Origin: JBGPTF01 sp041490445
Lineage (GTDB): Bacteria; Acidobacteriota; Terriglobia; Acidiferrales; UBA7541
Length of the DNA: 64,000 bases
Direction: 5' to 3'
Assembly: GCA_041490445.1 (NCBI GenBank)
Contig: JBGPTF010000001.1
Location: forward strand, 1-64,000
Shown: in pieces, positions 37,540 through 46,609 of the stretch
Numbering within the stretch: position 1 is the stretch's first letter
Layout of the letters: the number at the start of each line of letters is the position of its first letter
Made by a program: the position numbers and the translations under genes
Notes under the pieces: model-generated
What the model saw: only the letters and a program-made list of their open reading frames with translations
Told to the model about the DNA's origin: nothing
The model's database searches: none

Positions 37540-37760
37540 GGCGGATCCTTTCGCGGGCGCGGGCCTGCTTGCCTATTATGCAGGATTTTCAGTTTCCGGG
37601 AGCCGCTCATCTTCATCGCCGGGGAACCAGACGTTCTCGTCCCGGTATCTTGGAAAAAGGCCCGGAAAATGCAATGATGCCGCCACCCTCAACTGACGGA
37701 CTCGAGCGAATGCCCCCAAGCGCAAAGCCTAAGCATAGACCAACGGAGGATCGTGATCAC

Positions 37761-39815
37761 ATGACACTCGCCAAACGAAGTATTCTGGCACTGGCAATTC
37801 TTCTCCTGCTCGGCACTGCCGCGCGCGCCCAGGAGCCGCAGAAGCGCGCCATCACGGTGGACGATCTGCTCGCGATGCACCGGATCAGCGACCCGCAGAT
37901 TTCGCCCGACGGGAAATGGGTGGCGTACACCGTGGCAACGCCCGATAAGGATGCGAATCGCCTCATGCGCAACATCTGGCTCGTGCCGGCGGCCGGTGGC
38001 GAGCCCCGGCAGCTTACACGGAGCGGGCGGGACCAGCGTGCGCGGTGGTCGCCGGACGGCAAGCGGATCGCGTTTCTCTCTTCACGCGACAGTACGCAGC
38101 AGGTCTACGTGATCTCGCTCGCCGGCGGTGAGGCCACGCGATTCACCAATCTTTCCACCGGCTCCGACAACCAGCTCTGGTCACCCGATGGGAAATGGAT
38201 CGCCTTTGTCTCCAGCGTCTACTCGGATTGCAAGGATGACGCCTGCAATCAGAAGCGCAACGAGGAGAAAGAGAAGAGCAAGGTGAAGGCGCGCATCTAC
38301 GAAAAACTGCTTTTCCGCCATTGGACTGCCTGGTGGGATGGAACGCGCAGCCATCTGTTTGTCGAGGGAGAGAACGGTGGTGCGGCGCGCGACCTGACGC
38401 CCGGCGCCGACTACGACGTGCCGCCGTTCAATCTCGGCGCACCGGAAGCGATCGCCTTTTCGCCAGACTCCCGGGAGCTCTGCTTCACGGCGAACACCGA
38501 ACGTGATGAGGCAACCAGCACCAACGGCGATCTGTTCACCGTGCCCGTCAGCGGCGCGAGCGCACCAGAGCGAATCACCACGAACCCGGGAAACGATTGG
38601 GGACCGGCGTATTCGCCCGACGGCAAGTGGATTGCCTACCACGCGCAATTCATCAACGGCTACGAGAGCGATCGGTGGAGGCTGCTGGTGTACGACCGTG
38701 CCACGCGCAAGAGCACGAACCTGACCGAATCGTTTGACCGCTGGGTGGATAGCTACGCGTGGTCGCCCGACAGCAAGACGTTGTATTTCAACGCCGAGGA
38801 CCGTGCCGAGGAACCGATCTATGCCATCGCTGTGCCGTCCGGCGGCGCACCGCAGATGATCCTCCGCGACAGCTTCAACGCTGAATTTGTCGTCAGCGAC
38901 GACGGCAAGGCGCTTGTCTTCACGCGCACGAGTCTGACAATGCCCTCGGAGATATTCACCGCGAACTCTGACGGGAGCGCCGTCCGGCAGCTCACGCATC
39001 ACAATGACGCCCTGCTCGCGCAGCTCGATCTTTCACCTGGCGAGCCGTTCTGGTTCGAAGGAGCGGAAGGCGCACAAGTGGAAGGATTGCTAGTGAAGCC
39101 GCCGCATTTCGATCCGTCGAAAAAATATCCAATGCTCCTGCTGGTTCATGGCGGGCCGCAGGGTGCGTGGAACGATCAGTGGGGTTACCGCTGGAATCCC
39201 GAAGCGTTCGTGGTGCCCGGCTACGTGGCTGTGATGATCAATCCGCGAGGATCAACCGGTTACGGGCAGAAGTTCACAGCTGAGATCAGCGGCGATTGGG
39301 GCGGCAAGGTCTTCACGGACCTGATGAAGGGCGTGGATTACGCCATCGCGAAATACCCGTTCATCGACGGCACGCGGCTGGCGGCGGCCGGCGGCTCGTA
39401 TGGCGGCTACATGATCAATTGGATGGAGTCGCAGGCGAAGGGCCGGTTCAAATGCCTGATCAGCCACGCCGGGCCGTACGACGCCGTGAGCATGAACGCG
39501 ACCGAAGAGCTCTGGTTTCAGGAATGGGAGTTCAAGGGAACGCCTTGGACGAATCCATCGATGTACGAAAAGTGGAGCCCCAGTTACTATGCTGCCGAGT
39601 TTGGCAGGTACAAGACGCCGACCCTCGTGATCGGCGGCGAGCAAGATTTCCGCATACCCTACACGCAAGAGCTTGAGTTCTTCACCGCGCTGCAGCGGCA
39701 GGGCGTGCCTTCGAAGCTGCTGCTTTTCCCCGACGAGGGGCACTGGGTGCTGAAGCCGCAGAACAGCGTTCTTTGGTACAAGACCTTCTTCGACTGGCTC
39801 GCGAAGTACTTGTGA
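37761..39815 (+). CDS. Exported S9-family peptidase (dipeptidyl peptidase type), 684 aa
   Basis: The ATG at 37761 follows CGGAGGATCG; the frame is open further upstream but that part is not protein-like. Signal peptide residues 1-24 (RSILALAILLLLGTAARAQ). A propeller with SPDG blades (residues about 45-400) precedes the hydrolase domain: nucleophile GGSYGGYMINW, Asp in GGEQDFRIP, His in DEGHWVLKPQN. It is the third S9 peptidase within 12 kb. It is divergent from cydA and convergent with the methyltransferase gene. Confidence 0.93.
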   Translation: MTLAKRSILALAILLLLGTAARAQEPQKRAITVDDLLAMHRISDPQISPDGKWVAYTVATPDKDANRLMRNIWLVPAAGGEPRQLTRSGRDQRARWSPDGKRIAFLSSRDSTQQVYVISLAGGEATRFTNLSTGSDNQLWSPDGKWIAFVSSVYSDCKDDACNQKRNEEKEKSKVKARIYEKLLFRHWTAWWDGTRSHLFVEGENGGAARDLTPGADYDVPPFNLGAPEAIAFSPDSRELCFTANTERDEATSTNGDLFTVPVSGASAPERITTNPGNDWGPAYSPDGKWIAYHAQFINGYESDRWRLLVYDRATRKSTNLTESFDRWVDSYAWSPDSKTLYFNAEDRAEEPIYAIAVPSGGAPQMILRDSFNAEFVVSDDGKALVFTRTSLTMPSEIFTANSDGSAVRQLTHHNDALLAQLDLSPGEPFWFEGAEGAQVEGLLVKPPHFDPSKKYPMLLLVHGGPQGAWNDQWGYRWNPEAFVVPGYVAVMINPRGSTGYGQKFTAEISGDWGGKVFTDLMKGVDYAIAKYPFIDGTRLAAAGGSYGGYMINWMESQAKGRFKCLISHAGPYDAVSMNATEELWFQEWEFKGTPWTNPSMYEKWSPSYYAAEFGRYKTPTLVIGGEQDFRIPYTQELEFFTALQRQGVPSKLLLFPDEGHWVLKPQNSVLWYKTFFDWLAKYL

Positions 39816-39873
39816 TCGAGGACGCGGTTAGTTCGGGGCTTTCAGAGAACAGAGCCAGGGATGGTTTTTCTCT

Positions 39874-40596
39874 TCACGGTTTGCGAGCGATCAAGAGAAT
39901 GTTTTCTCCGAACAGGAGAGCCGGGGAATAAAGAGCCTCCCGAATCTCACGGTTGCAGGCGCGCTGCGCCGGGTTCTTTTCCTTGCGGAACGCGATCCGC
40001 GCGTATGCCCACATCCAGGGTACGTACACTGCATAGAAATAGCTGATCGGCTTTGTGTGAGCGGCTGAGACATGCTCCAGGCGGAATCCTGAAGTGTGCA
40101 GGAGGTAGCGCCATTCGGGGAAAGTGCGCAGACCGATGTGATGAAGCGGATGCCGTGCCGCTTCGGAAAGCGGCCGCGGGTCCTGATTGTAGAATCCGCT
40201 TCCAAAGAACCGCATCCGCGAGCGAATACTGGCAATGTTCGGAGTGGTCACGAGCAGATAGCCGCCGGGTTTCACCAGCCGGTGCGCCTCACGCAAAAAC
40301 GCGGAGGGATTCTCAAGGTGCTCGATCCCTTCGATGCAAGCAATGAGATCAAAACTGGCATCGGGCCATGGCAGCCCGCCATTCAAGTCGGCACATCGAA
40401 AATGATCACCGAGAACGCTTCGGCCTTGCTGCGTGATGTCCACACCGAAAATCTCGTGACCGAGTTTCTGTAATTCGGCTGCCAGTTCACCTTCCCCGCA
40501 GGGAGCGTCCAGAATCCGCGCGCCTGCAGGCAGACCGAGCGCTTGAATGCGTTCGACGACGAAGCGGTGAATCCTCGCACAGGAAGGGCCGGTCAT
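39874..40596 (-). CDS. Class I SAM-dependent methyltransferase, 240 aa
   Basis: A small soluble methyltransferase. Motif I is ILDAPCGEGELAAELQ, motif II FGVDIT, and the post-motif LVKPGGYLLVTTPN is clear. The C-terminal part (YAVYVPWMWAYARIAFRK) is hydrophobic and may touch the membrane or bind a lipid-like substrate. The ATG at 40596 overlaps the stop of the upstream frame by 4 bases (ATGA), which indicates translational coupling. The substrate is unknown; the fold resembles UbiG- and SAM-MT type 11 enzymes. Confidence 0.85.
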   Translation of the reverse strand: MTGPSCARIHRFVVERIQALGLPAGARILDAPCGEGELAAELQKLGHEIFGVDITQQGRSVLGDHFRCADLNGGLPWPDASFDLIACIEGIEHLENPSAFLREAHRLVKPGGYLLVTTPNIASIRSRMRFFGSGFYNQDPRPLSEAARHPLHHIGLRTFPEWRYLLHTSGFRLEHVSAAHTKPISYFYAVYVPWMWAYARIAFRKEKNPAQRACNREIREALYSPALLFGENILLIARKP

Positions 40597-40991
40597 TGCT
40601 GCGACTCCGCCAGCATCCGCTGATTCTTTTCGATCAGTCCTTCTATCATTCGGTCGTCAGTGAATTTCTGTGCCACGGTATCCCGCACAACAGCTCCGAG
40701 CACCCACGGCGCTTCCTGACATGTGATCGCCATCAGCTCAAGCCGGTGGTTGCGCGCGTGCATGCCGCGCAGAGTGAGCATGACCCGGTCTCGGCTCCCG
40801 CGCCAGTCAGAGCGGTATCGAGATGCAATGTAGTTGTGCAGAACGGGTCCATGCTCAACGAACCAGCCGCGGAGTGTATCACTTCTCGAAAGACGTGGTC
40901 GAGGCAGCGGTTGCTGGAAGCTGCGGCGGCAAGCAAGTCGTTGATGCTCTTGCGCGGTGGCAAAGCTGGCTGACGACTGCGCCGGGCGCAT
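40593..40991 (-). CDS. Hypothetical protein, about 132 aa
   Basis: The frame ends at a TGA overlapping the ATG of the methyltransferase, which supports the frame. The start is uncertain: an ATG at 40991 lies behind AAGGGG, while a competing ATG at about 41006 in another frame has a better AGGAG. The product is arginine-rich with a helical C-terminus (RDTVAQKFTDDRMIEGLIEK). I do not recognise a family. A role linked to the methyltransferase is only a guess from coupling. Confidence 0.45.
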   Translation of the reverse strand: MRPAQSSASFATAQEHQRLACRRSFQQPLPRPRLSRSDTLRGWFVEHGPVLHNYIASRYRSDWRGSRDRVMLTLRGMHARNHRLELMAITCQEAPWVLGAVVRDTVAQKFTDDRMIEGLIEKNQRMLAESQQ

Positions 40992-41059
40992 CCCCTTGTT
41001 GACATACTCCTGAAATACGTGCCATTGTGCATACTGTCTAATTCTCCTGGAGGCTGCCG

Positions 41060-42319
41060 ATGAGGGCGCTTCGGCTGGCCTGGCTGCGGCTGCTCGCGGG
41101 CCTGCTCTGCGCACTTGCCAGTTGGGCAACGACGGCGCAGGGTAATACACTTCGCATGGTCAGCAATCCTCCCGGCGCGACGGTCGAGATGGACGGCGTT
41201 GTTGTAGGCACGACGCCGTACGAAGTGCAATTCCCCGGCAGTTACTTTCACAAACCACACTCCGTATTCACCGGCCGATTGGAACACTCCATCAAGGCGC
41301 GGATTTCCAAGGAAGGGTACGTCACGAAACAGCTCGTCCTGACGGATGGGCCGATGGTGTGGCGTTCCTTCACGGGATCACCGCACGGCAGCTACTGGCT
41401 TTTCAAATCGGACTATTTCCAAATCACGCTCGAGCGCCTGGGAAATACTTTTAGCAGAGGCATTGCGGGAGACGAGATAGCGGCGCCGGTGGCTGCTCCG
41501 CGCACCGAATTGTCGATTGAAGAGGTCGTGCGCCGCGCAAGCGCCGCCGTCGTCGTGCTGGAAGGATCGAAAGCTCGCGGCACCGGATTCTTCGTCACGG
41601 GGTCCGGCGTGCTGGTGACGAATCGCCACGTAGCGGAAGGGGAAGAAACCCTCGCCGTCTTCCCGGCCTCCGGCGCTGAGATTCGGGCACGGGTCGTTTA
41701 CGTTGATCCACAGCTCGATCTGGCTCTGGCGAAAGTGGACGGCAGCGGCTATCCGCACCTCGCGGTCGCTCCAGCGGCGGCGGTCCATCCGGGTGAAACC
41801 GCGATTGCGATCGGCAACCCCCTCTCAGGCCTACAGAATGCGGCGACGAAAGGAATCGTCAGCGCCATCGGACTGGATCCGGCGCTGGGCAGGGGCACGT
41901 GGATTCAAACTGATGCGGCAGTGAATCCCGGAAATAGCGGCGGGCCGCTGTTGAACCTGTATGGGGAAGTGATTGGCGTGAATACGTTGCAGGCGCGGGA
42001 CCGGCAAGGAATTGCATTCGCGCTCAGTTCCGGAGACTTGCTGAGCGTGCTCCACAACCTCTATCCTGAACTCGTGCCGGAGCACAGCGGCAATATCGCG
42101 GAAGGCGAGGGCGCCGTCCTCATCGCCTCGGAGCCAAAAGGCGCGGACATCTACGTAGATGGAAAGTTTGTCGGCACGACACCCTCGACATTCAAACTAT
42201 CTGCGGGCCAGCACCACATCGAGCTCAAATTGCCCGGAAGGCTGGTGTGGGCACGTGACGTCGAGATTTTGAAAGGCAGCAAAGCAAATCTGAGCGCCGT
42301 CCTCGAACCGCAGCCGTAG
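41060..42319 (+). CDS. Exported trypsin-like protease flanked by two PEGA domains, 419 aa
   Basis: The ATG at 41060 follows CTGGAGG. Signal peptide residues 1-29. A PEGA module (residues 33-120: SNPPGATVEMDGVVVGTTPY) is followed by a chymotrypsin-fold S1C protease (150-340): His in TNRHVAEGEE, Asp in DPQLDLALAKVD, Ser in NPGNSGGPLLN. A second PEGA module ends the protein (SEPKGADIYVDGKFVGTTPS). There is no PDZ domain, unlike DegP. PEGA repeats usually bind surface polysaccharide or other envelope parts, so this is probably a surface-attached protease. Confidence 0.9.
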   Translation: MRALRLAWLRLLAGLLCALASWATTAQGNTLRMVSNPPGATVEMDGVVVGTTPYEVQFPGSYFHKPHSVFTGRLEHSIKARISKEGYVTKQLVLTDGPMVWRSFTGSPHGSYWLFKSDYFQITLERLGNTFSRGIAGDEIAAPVAAPRTELSIEEVVRRASAAVVVLEGSKARGTGFFVTGSGVLVTNRHVAEGEETLAVFPASGAEIRARVVYVDPQLDLALAKVDGSGYPHLAVAPAAAVHPGETAIAIGNPLSGLQNAATKGIVSAIGLDPALGRGTWIQTDAAVNPGNSGGPLLNLYGEVIGVNTLQARDRQGIAFALSSGDLLSVLHNLYPELVPEHSGNIAEGEGAVLIASEPKGADIYVDGKFVGTTPSTFKLSAGQHHIELKLPGRLVWARDVEILKGSKANLSAVLEPQP

Positions 42320-42344
42320 GCGATCCGACCTGTTTTCCGACTCC

Positions 42345-42820
42345 GTCTTGTCCACGACGACGCTGCCGCCCTTCATCACCCACCGCACGCCGTTGATCAC
42401 GTTGCCAATGTCTGCCAGCGGGCCGCCCTCAACGGCCACCAGGTCAGCGAAATACCCGGGCGCCACCGCGCCGAGATCTTTCTCCTTCCCGAGTAGGGCG
42501 GCCGCGTTCGTCGTCGCGGTGGCAAGGGCCTGCTCGGGCGTCATGCCGGCTTTCACAAACCATTCGAGCTCGCGTGTATTCTGGCCGAACATCGTGAACA
42601 CCGCGTCCGCGCCCATCGCGATGCGAACACCGGCGCCGTGCGCACGGCGGGTTGTTTCGAGATTCCGGCGAATACGGCCGTTCAACCGCTCGGCAACTTC
42701 AGGGCCATAGCCGAAGGCTTCGCGGTTTTCCGCGTAGTAGCGGTTATGATCAATCGTGGGCACGTAGAAGGTGCCGCGGCGGGCCATTTCCGTGAGCGTC
42801 GCGTCGGCGGCGCTTTCGCT
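42345..42820 (-). pseudogene. C-terminal fragment of an imidazolonepropionase-like amidohydrolase
   Basis: This minus-strand frame reads ATLTEMARRGTFYVPTIDHN, GVRIAMGADAVFTMFGQNTR and MTPEQALATATTNAAALLG: the last ~150 residues of a COG1228-type amidohydrolase, including the metal-linked Asp region (GADAVF). The N-terminal two-thirds with the HxH metal site are missing: protein-like sequence stops near 42820 and the upstream bases are the 5' region of the oxidase gene. The 3' end also lacks its own stop and runs into the PEGA gene antisense. It is a dead remnant. Confidence 0.75.
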
Positions 42821-42968
42821 TTCGCCATCCTCGCCATTCTTGCCTTGCCACAAACTCCGGCGGCGACGGCCCGTGGCCAGGCACCTTCGTAGCGTAGTTC
42901 CCACCCTTGCTGTCCTTACCGTTATCTGCCCTCGCATTTGTGGGGCGCAATCCGTATCCTGGTGGCCC

Positions 42969-44084
42969 ATGACGACTGATCCAGCGCCGCAGGAGCAGCC
43001 TGCGGCAGAGCTTGTCAACCTCGCCGATTTTGAAGTGCTCGCGCGCCAACGCATTTCTCCCATGGCCTGGGCTTATCTCTGCGGAGCAGCGGGGGATGAA
43101 CTCACCCTCAAGTGGAATCGCGAGGCGTTCAGCCGGATTCGTTTGCGGCCGCGCGTGCTCGTAGACGTCTCTCGCCTGGACACGCGCGTTGAACTGTTCG
43201 GACAGGAACTTCCCTTCCCCATTCTTCTCGCGGCGGTCGCTTATCATCGCCTGTTCCATCCCGAAGGTGAAGCCGCCACCGCACGCGGCGCTGGGGCCGC
43301 CGGTGCCACGATGATTGTCAGCACGGCAGCAACGACGGCCATCGAGGACATCGCCGCAGCCGCAACACGACCGCTCTGGTTCCAACTCTACGTGCAGCGC
43401 GACCGCGGCTTCACGCGCGCACTGGTCGAGCGCGCACAGTCCGCGGGCTGCCGCGCGCTATGCCTGACGGTAGATACCCCCGTCGCAGGGGCGCGCGACC
43501 GCGAGGCGAAAGCGCACTTCACACTGCCATCGGGCATTCACTTGCCGAACCTCGAGGGACTTCCCTTGCCTCGCGACCCCCACCGGCCAAGAGAGGGAGA
43601 CATCTACAGCGCGCTGCTCGCACCTGACGTGACCTGGAAAGATGTGGAATGGCTGCTTTCGTTCGCCAAGGTTCCGGTCGTAATGAAAGGGATTCTCGAC
43701 GGCGACGATGCAGACCGAGCGGTCAAGACCGGGGCCGCCGGATTGATCGTCTCGAATCATGGCGCGCGCAATCTGGATACGGCGCCCCCGACGATCGAGG
43801 CCCTGCCGCACATCATCGAGCGAGTGGCTGGCCGCGTGCCGGTGCTAGTGGATGGAGGGATTCGCCGCGGGACAGATGTACTGAAAGCGCTGGCGCTCGG
43901 GGCAAGGGCGGTGCTGATTGGGAGGCCGTATCTTTTCGGGCTCGCCGTCGGGGGCGCAGAGGGTGTTTCCCGCGTAGTGAACATTCTCCTGAACGAATTG
44001 CAGATGGCAATGGCGCTGACCGGCCGGCCGACAATTGCCAGCCTCGATCGATCCGTCATCTGGCCGGCCGAAAACGCCCGTTAG
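42969..44084 (+). CDS. FMN-dependent alpha-hydroxy-acid oxidase (lactate/glycolate oxidase type), 371 aa
   Basis: A flavoenzyme oxidising 2-hydroxy acids. The ATG at 42969 (MTTDPAPQ) lies behind a weak GGTGG. The frame is open 66 codons upstream, but that part overlaps the amidohydrolase remnant. Motifs: MAWAYLCGAAGDELTLKWNR (N-term), LWFQLYVQRDRG, VMKGILDGDDADRAV, the catalytic SNHGARNLD, and VLVDGGIRRGTDVLKALALG. The cofactor and proton-abstracting residues are all there. It uses oxygen, or a quinone in dehydrogenase relatives, as acceptor; which one cannot be told from sequence. Confidence 0.9.
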   Translation: MTTDPAPQEQPAAELVNLADFEVLARQRISPMAWAYLCGAAGDELTLKWNREAFSRIRLRPRVLVDVSRLDTRVELFGQELPFPILLAAVAYHRLFHPEGEAATARGAGAAGATMIVSTAATTAIEDIAAAATRPLWFQLYVQRDRGFTRALVERAQSAGCRALCLTVDTPVAGARDREAKAHFTLPSGIHLPNLEGLPLPRDPHRPREGDIYSALLAPDVTWKDVEWLLSFAKVPVVMKGILDGDDADRAVKTGAAGLIVSNHGARNLDTAPPTIEALPHIIERVAGRVPVLVDGGIRRGTDVLKALALGARAVLIGRPYLFGLAVGGAEGVSRVVNILLNELQMAMALTGRPTIASLDRSVIWPAENAR

Positions 44085-44245
44085 TTCGAACTACCGAGAC
44101 CGTGAATCGCGCCGCACTTCTTGCACGGCGTGGACGCTTCGGTCCCGATGATCGGCCGCCAGCCGATCGTCAAACTGATTGCGATCGCAAGAAGCAGCAC
44201 AATTGTGAGGATTGAGTAGCCAAGAATCTTCCCCTGCCGTCCCAT
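44081..44245 (-). CDS. Small membrane protein with CxxC, 54 aa
   Basis: A clean small frame: the ATG at 44245 sits 5 bases after GAGGAGGG. The product starts MGRQGKILGYSILTIVLLLA and then continues as a single transmembrane helix to ISLTIGW. A short outside tail carries TPCKKCGAIHGLG, a possible zinc or redox pair. It ends at TAA 44081-44083, overlapping the oxidase stop on the other strand by 4 bases. I do not recognise the family. The strong ribosome site and coding-like helix make it a likely real gene that length filters would miss. Confidence 0.6.
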   Translation of the reverse strand: MGRQGKILGYSILTIVLLLAIAISLTIGWRPIIGTEASTPCKKCGAIHGLGSSN

Positions 44246-44468
44246 TTGCCCTCCTCAATCGAGAGTGCAGCGCATCCGATGCGTTCGAACAGGCCGGGAT
44301 AGTAGGGAGCGGATGGGAAGAAGTCAACGCCGATGGAGCTGAAGCGCATCCCAGTGATAGGGAGACAGTAGGATGCAGCCTGGACTTGCAGATGACGCCG
44401 GGAGAAGATACACAAGGAACATGGAAGTGATCTCGCCCGGCAGATTGCAATCGAGACTGGAGAATGTC

Positions 44469-45419
44469 ATGAAACTTCGCCGGATTATCATCACGCTGGC
44501 CCTCCTCGTGGCGGGCATCATGGGTGCGGCTCCATCCCTCCGCGCGCAGGAGACCGGCCAGCGCCGGGATCGGATTCGGGTAACCGTGACGTTGCACGGC
44601 ACGAAAGAGAACCCGCATCCGCAAGTCACTCGGGAAGACGTCCTGGTATTTCAAGAGAGGGATCGCCGCCCCGTCCTGGGCTGGACTTCGGCCAAAGGCA
44701 ACGAGGCGGGGCTCGACCTTGCCATTCTTGTGGACGATTCGCTTGACTCCCCCATCGGCAACCAATTCGGCGACCTCGCCGAATTTATTCGCGGGCTGCC
44801 CTCGACGGCAAGAGTCGCAGTTGCCTATGCCTCGTTCGGGCGAGCGAAGAAGGCGCAGGACTTCACCACCGATCACGAGAAGGCCGTCAAGGCGCTCCGG
44901 ATTCCCATGGGCAGCATGGACGCCTCGACCAGCATCTTTCAGGCTGCCGGCGAACTGGCGAGTCATTGGCCCGCGGGTACGAATCGCCGCGAGGTCCTGC
45001 TGATCAGTGACGGCATTGACACGTACTACGGCATTTCCGAATCGCAGGCCGGGCAAAACCCATCCTTGCAGCAGGCAATCGACAAGGCGCAGCGCAACGG
45101 AGTGACGATTTTCGCGATCTATGCCAGCGGCGCTGGCCACTTTCAGCAGCAACTCTACCTGATCAATAACGGGCGGAGCTGCCTTTCGCGGCTGGCGGTC
45201 GAAACCGGCGGCGAAGCCTATTTCCAGGGGTTCGAAACGCCGATCTCCTTTAAACCATTTCTGGGAGAGATCTCCGGACATCTCGAAAATCAGTACGTGC
45301 TCACGTTTGGAGCCAGAACCGGACAGAAAGCGGGCTACCAACATCTTCATCTGCGATCGGAGATTAACGGCATCGAGTTCCTGGGGCCGGACCGCGTGTA
45401 CATTCCGGCCACGCGATAA
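44469..45419 (+). CDS. Exported VWFA-related protein, 316 aa
   Basis: The ATG at 44469 follows GGAGAATGTC. Signal peptide residues 1-26 (IIITLALLVAGIMGAAPSLRAQ). The N-terminal strand (RIRVTVTLHGTKENPHPQV, then TREDVLVFQE) and the VWA domain (about 85-290) match the acidobacterial VWFA-related family. The first MIDAS loop reads LAILVDDSLDSPIG, a DxSxx form weaker than the classic DxSxS; later VLLISDGIDTYYG is intact. Probably an envelope protein for binding partners; function not known. Confidence 0.82.
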   Translation: MKLRRIIITLALLVAGIMGAAPSLRAQETGQRRDRIRVTVTLHGTKENPHPQVTREDVLVFQERDRRPVLGWTSAKGNEAGLDLAILVDDSLDSPIGNQFGDLAEFIRGLPSTARVAVAYASFGRAKKAQDFTTDHEKAVKALRIPMGSMDASTSIFQAAGELASHWPAGTNRREVLLISDGIDTYYGISESQAGQNPSLQQAIDKAQRNGVTIFAIYASGAGHFQQQLYLINNGRSCLSRLAVETGGEAYFQGFETPISFKPFLGEISGHLENQYVLTFGARTGQKAGYQHLHLRSEINGIEFLGPDRVYIPATR

Positions 45420-45494
45420 CCCGCTCAACGCCGGGGAGACAATCCGGCCGTGAGCGGTTCGTCATCGGAATTGGCGCGAGAGGAGAATACGCAC

Positions 45495-46355
45495 GTGATC
45501 CGAAGATGGGCCGCGGCTCTTTCGCTTGCAGTTCTCCTGACGGCGCCGGCAATGCCCGAAGGGTCGTTGCAGGCATCTCCAAAGAAGCCCGCTCCAAAAC
45601 CGGTGTACGAGGTCTACGCCATCGGTTACGGTGTGCTCCCCGATTTCCCGGTGGCCGCTCTCGTCGCAAGAGCAGACAAATCACGGAAGATGGACATCCA
45701 GATGATGGTCTGGCTGCTGAAAAGCCACGGCCGAATCATCCTCGTTGATTCGGGCTTCTACCGGCAGAAATTCCTGGACCACTGGAAGCCGAAAGATTAC
45801 GTGAAGCCTTCCGACGCCATCGCCAAGGTGGGGCTGAAGCCGGAAAACATCACCGACATCATCATCACGCACGTGCACTGGGACCACGCCGACGGCGTGG
45901 ATCTCTTCCCGAAAGCCCGCGTTTGGATACAGAAAGAAGAATTCAATCACTACGCGGATCCGGAGTTCACGAAGACGGCGATGGACCCGGAGGATTTGTC
46001 GGTCCTGCAAGGCTTGTTGGACGCAAAGCGGCTCGTGCTGGTGGATGGCGACGCGCAGGAAATCATTCCCGGCGTGACAGTTTATACCGGAGGCAAGCAT
46101 ACCTACGCCTCGCAATATGTCGGCGTGAACACGCGCCGCGGCATGGTCGTCGTCGCATCGGACAACCTTTATTTGTACGAGAACCTCGAGAAAGGCCTGT
46201 CAATCGCACAGACACTTGATGCGCAATCCAATCTCCGGGCGCAAGAACGGATGAAGCAGATCGCATCCAGTCCGGCACTGATTGTCCCCGGGCACGATCC
46301 CGAGGTCTTCGTACGCTTCCCGAAACCCGGTCACGGCGTCGCGCGTATCGATTGA
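45495..46355 (+). CDS. Exported MBL-fold hydrolase (AHL-lactonase-like), 286 aa
   Basis: A metallo-beta-lactamase-fold enzyme with a signal peptide. The GTG at 45495 is preceded by AGGAG with 9 bases spacing; a GTG at 45450 is less likely. Zinc motif: THVHWDHADGVD (HxHxDH), then the later His in GGKHTYASQ, the bridging Asp in VVASDNLYLY, and the last His in VPGHDPEV. The layout (ILVDSGFYRQ, then the HxHxDH about 50 residues later) is that of the AiiA/AttM lactonase branch. Activity on acyl-homoserine lactones is only inferred. Confidence 0.87.
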   Translation: MIRRWAAALSLAVLLTAPAMPEGSLQASPKKPAPKPVYEVYAIGYGVLPDFPVAALVARADKSRKMDIQMMVWLLKSHGRIILVDSGFYRQKFLDHWKPKDYVKPSDAIAKVGLKPENITDIIITHVHWDHADGVDLFPKARVWIQKEEFNHYADPEFTKTAMDPEDLSVLQGLLDAKRLVLVDGDAQEIIPGVTVYTGGKHTYASQYVGVNTRRGMVVVASDNLYLYENLEKGLSIAQTLDAQSNLRAQERMKQIASSPALIVPGHDPEVFVRFPKPGHGVARID

Positions 46356-46549
46356 GTGCGAACCGATGATGTCGAGCCTGACTCGGCTCGCCCGCCAATG
46401 TCCCAGCGGGCTGTAGAAAGCCGCGATTCTGCTGCGCGGGGCGACCGGCGGAACCGAGCCCTCACTGCCGAACGCGCTGCCCCTGGCTCTCCCCTTCTGC
46501 GAGATTCATGAAGTCACGCCACGGCGCGAAGCGCGGATGAAAGGGCCAG

Positions 46550-46592
46550 AAAAAAGGCGATGGCCGGAGCTGCGCAAGTCCGGCCATCGCCT
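46550..46592 (-). terminator. Rho-independent terminator of the cytochrome gene
   Basis: On the minus strand a perfect 13-bp stem (GGCGATGGCCGGA at 46591-46579 with its complement at 46568-46556) encloses a 10-base loop and is followed by TTTTTT. It lies 18 bases after the stop of the gene at 46610. Confidence 0.9.
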
Positions 46593-46609
46593 GAGGAAGC
46601 TATTGCGAG

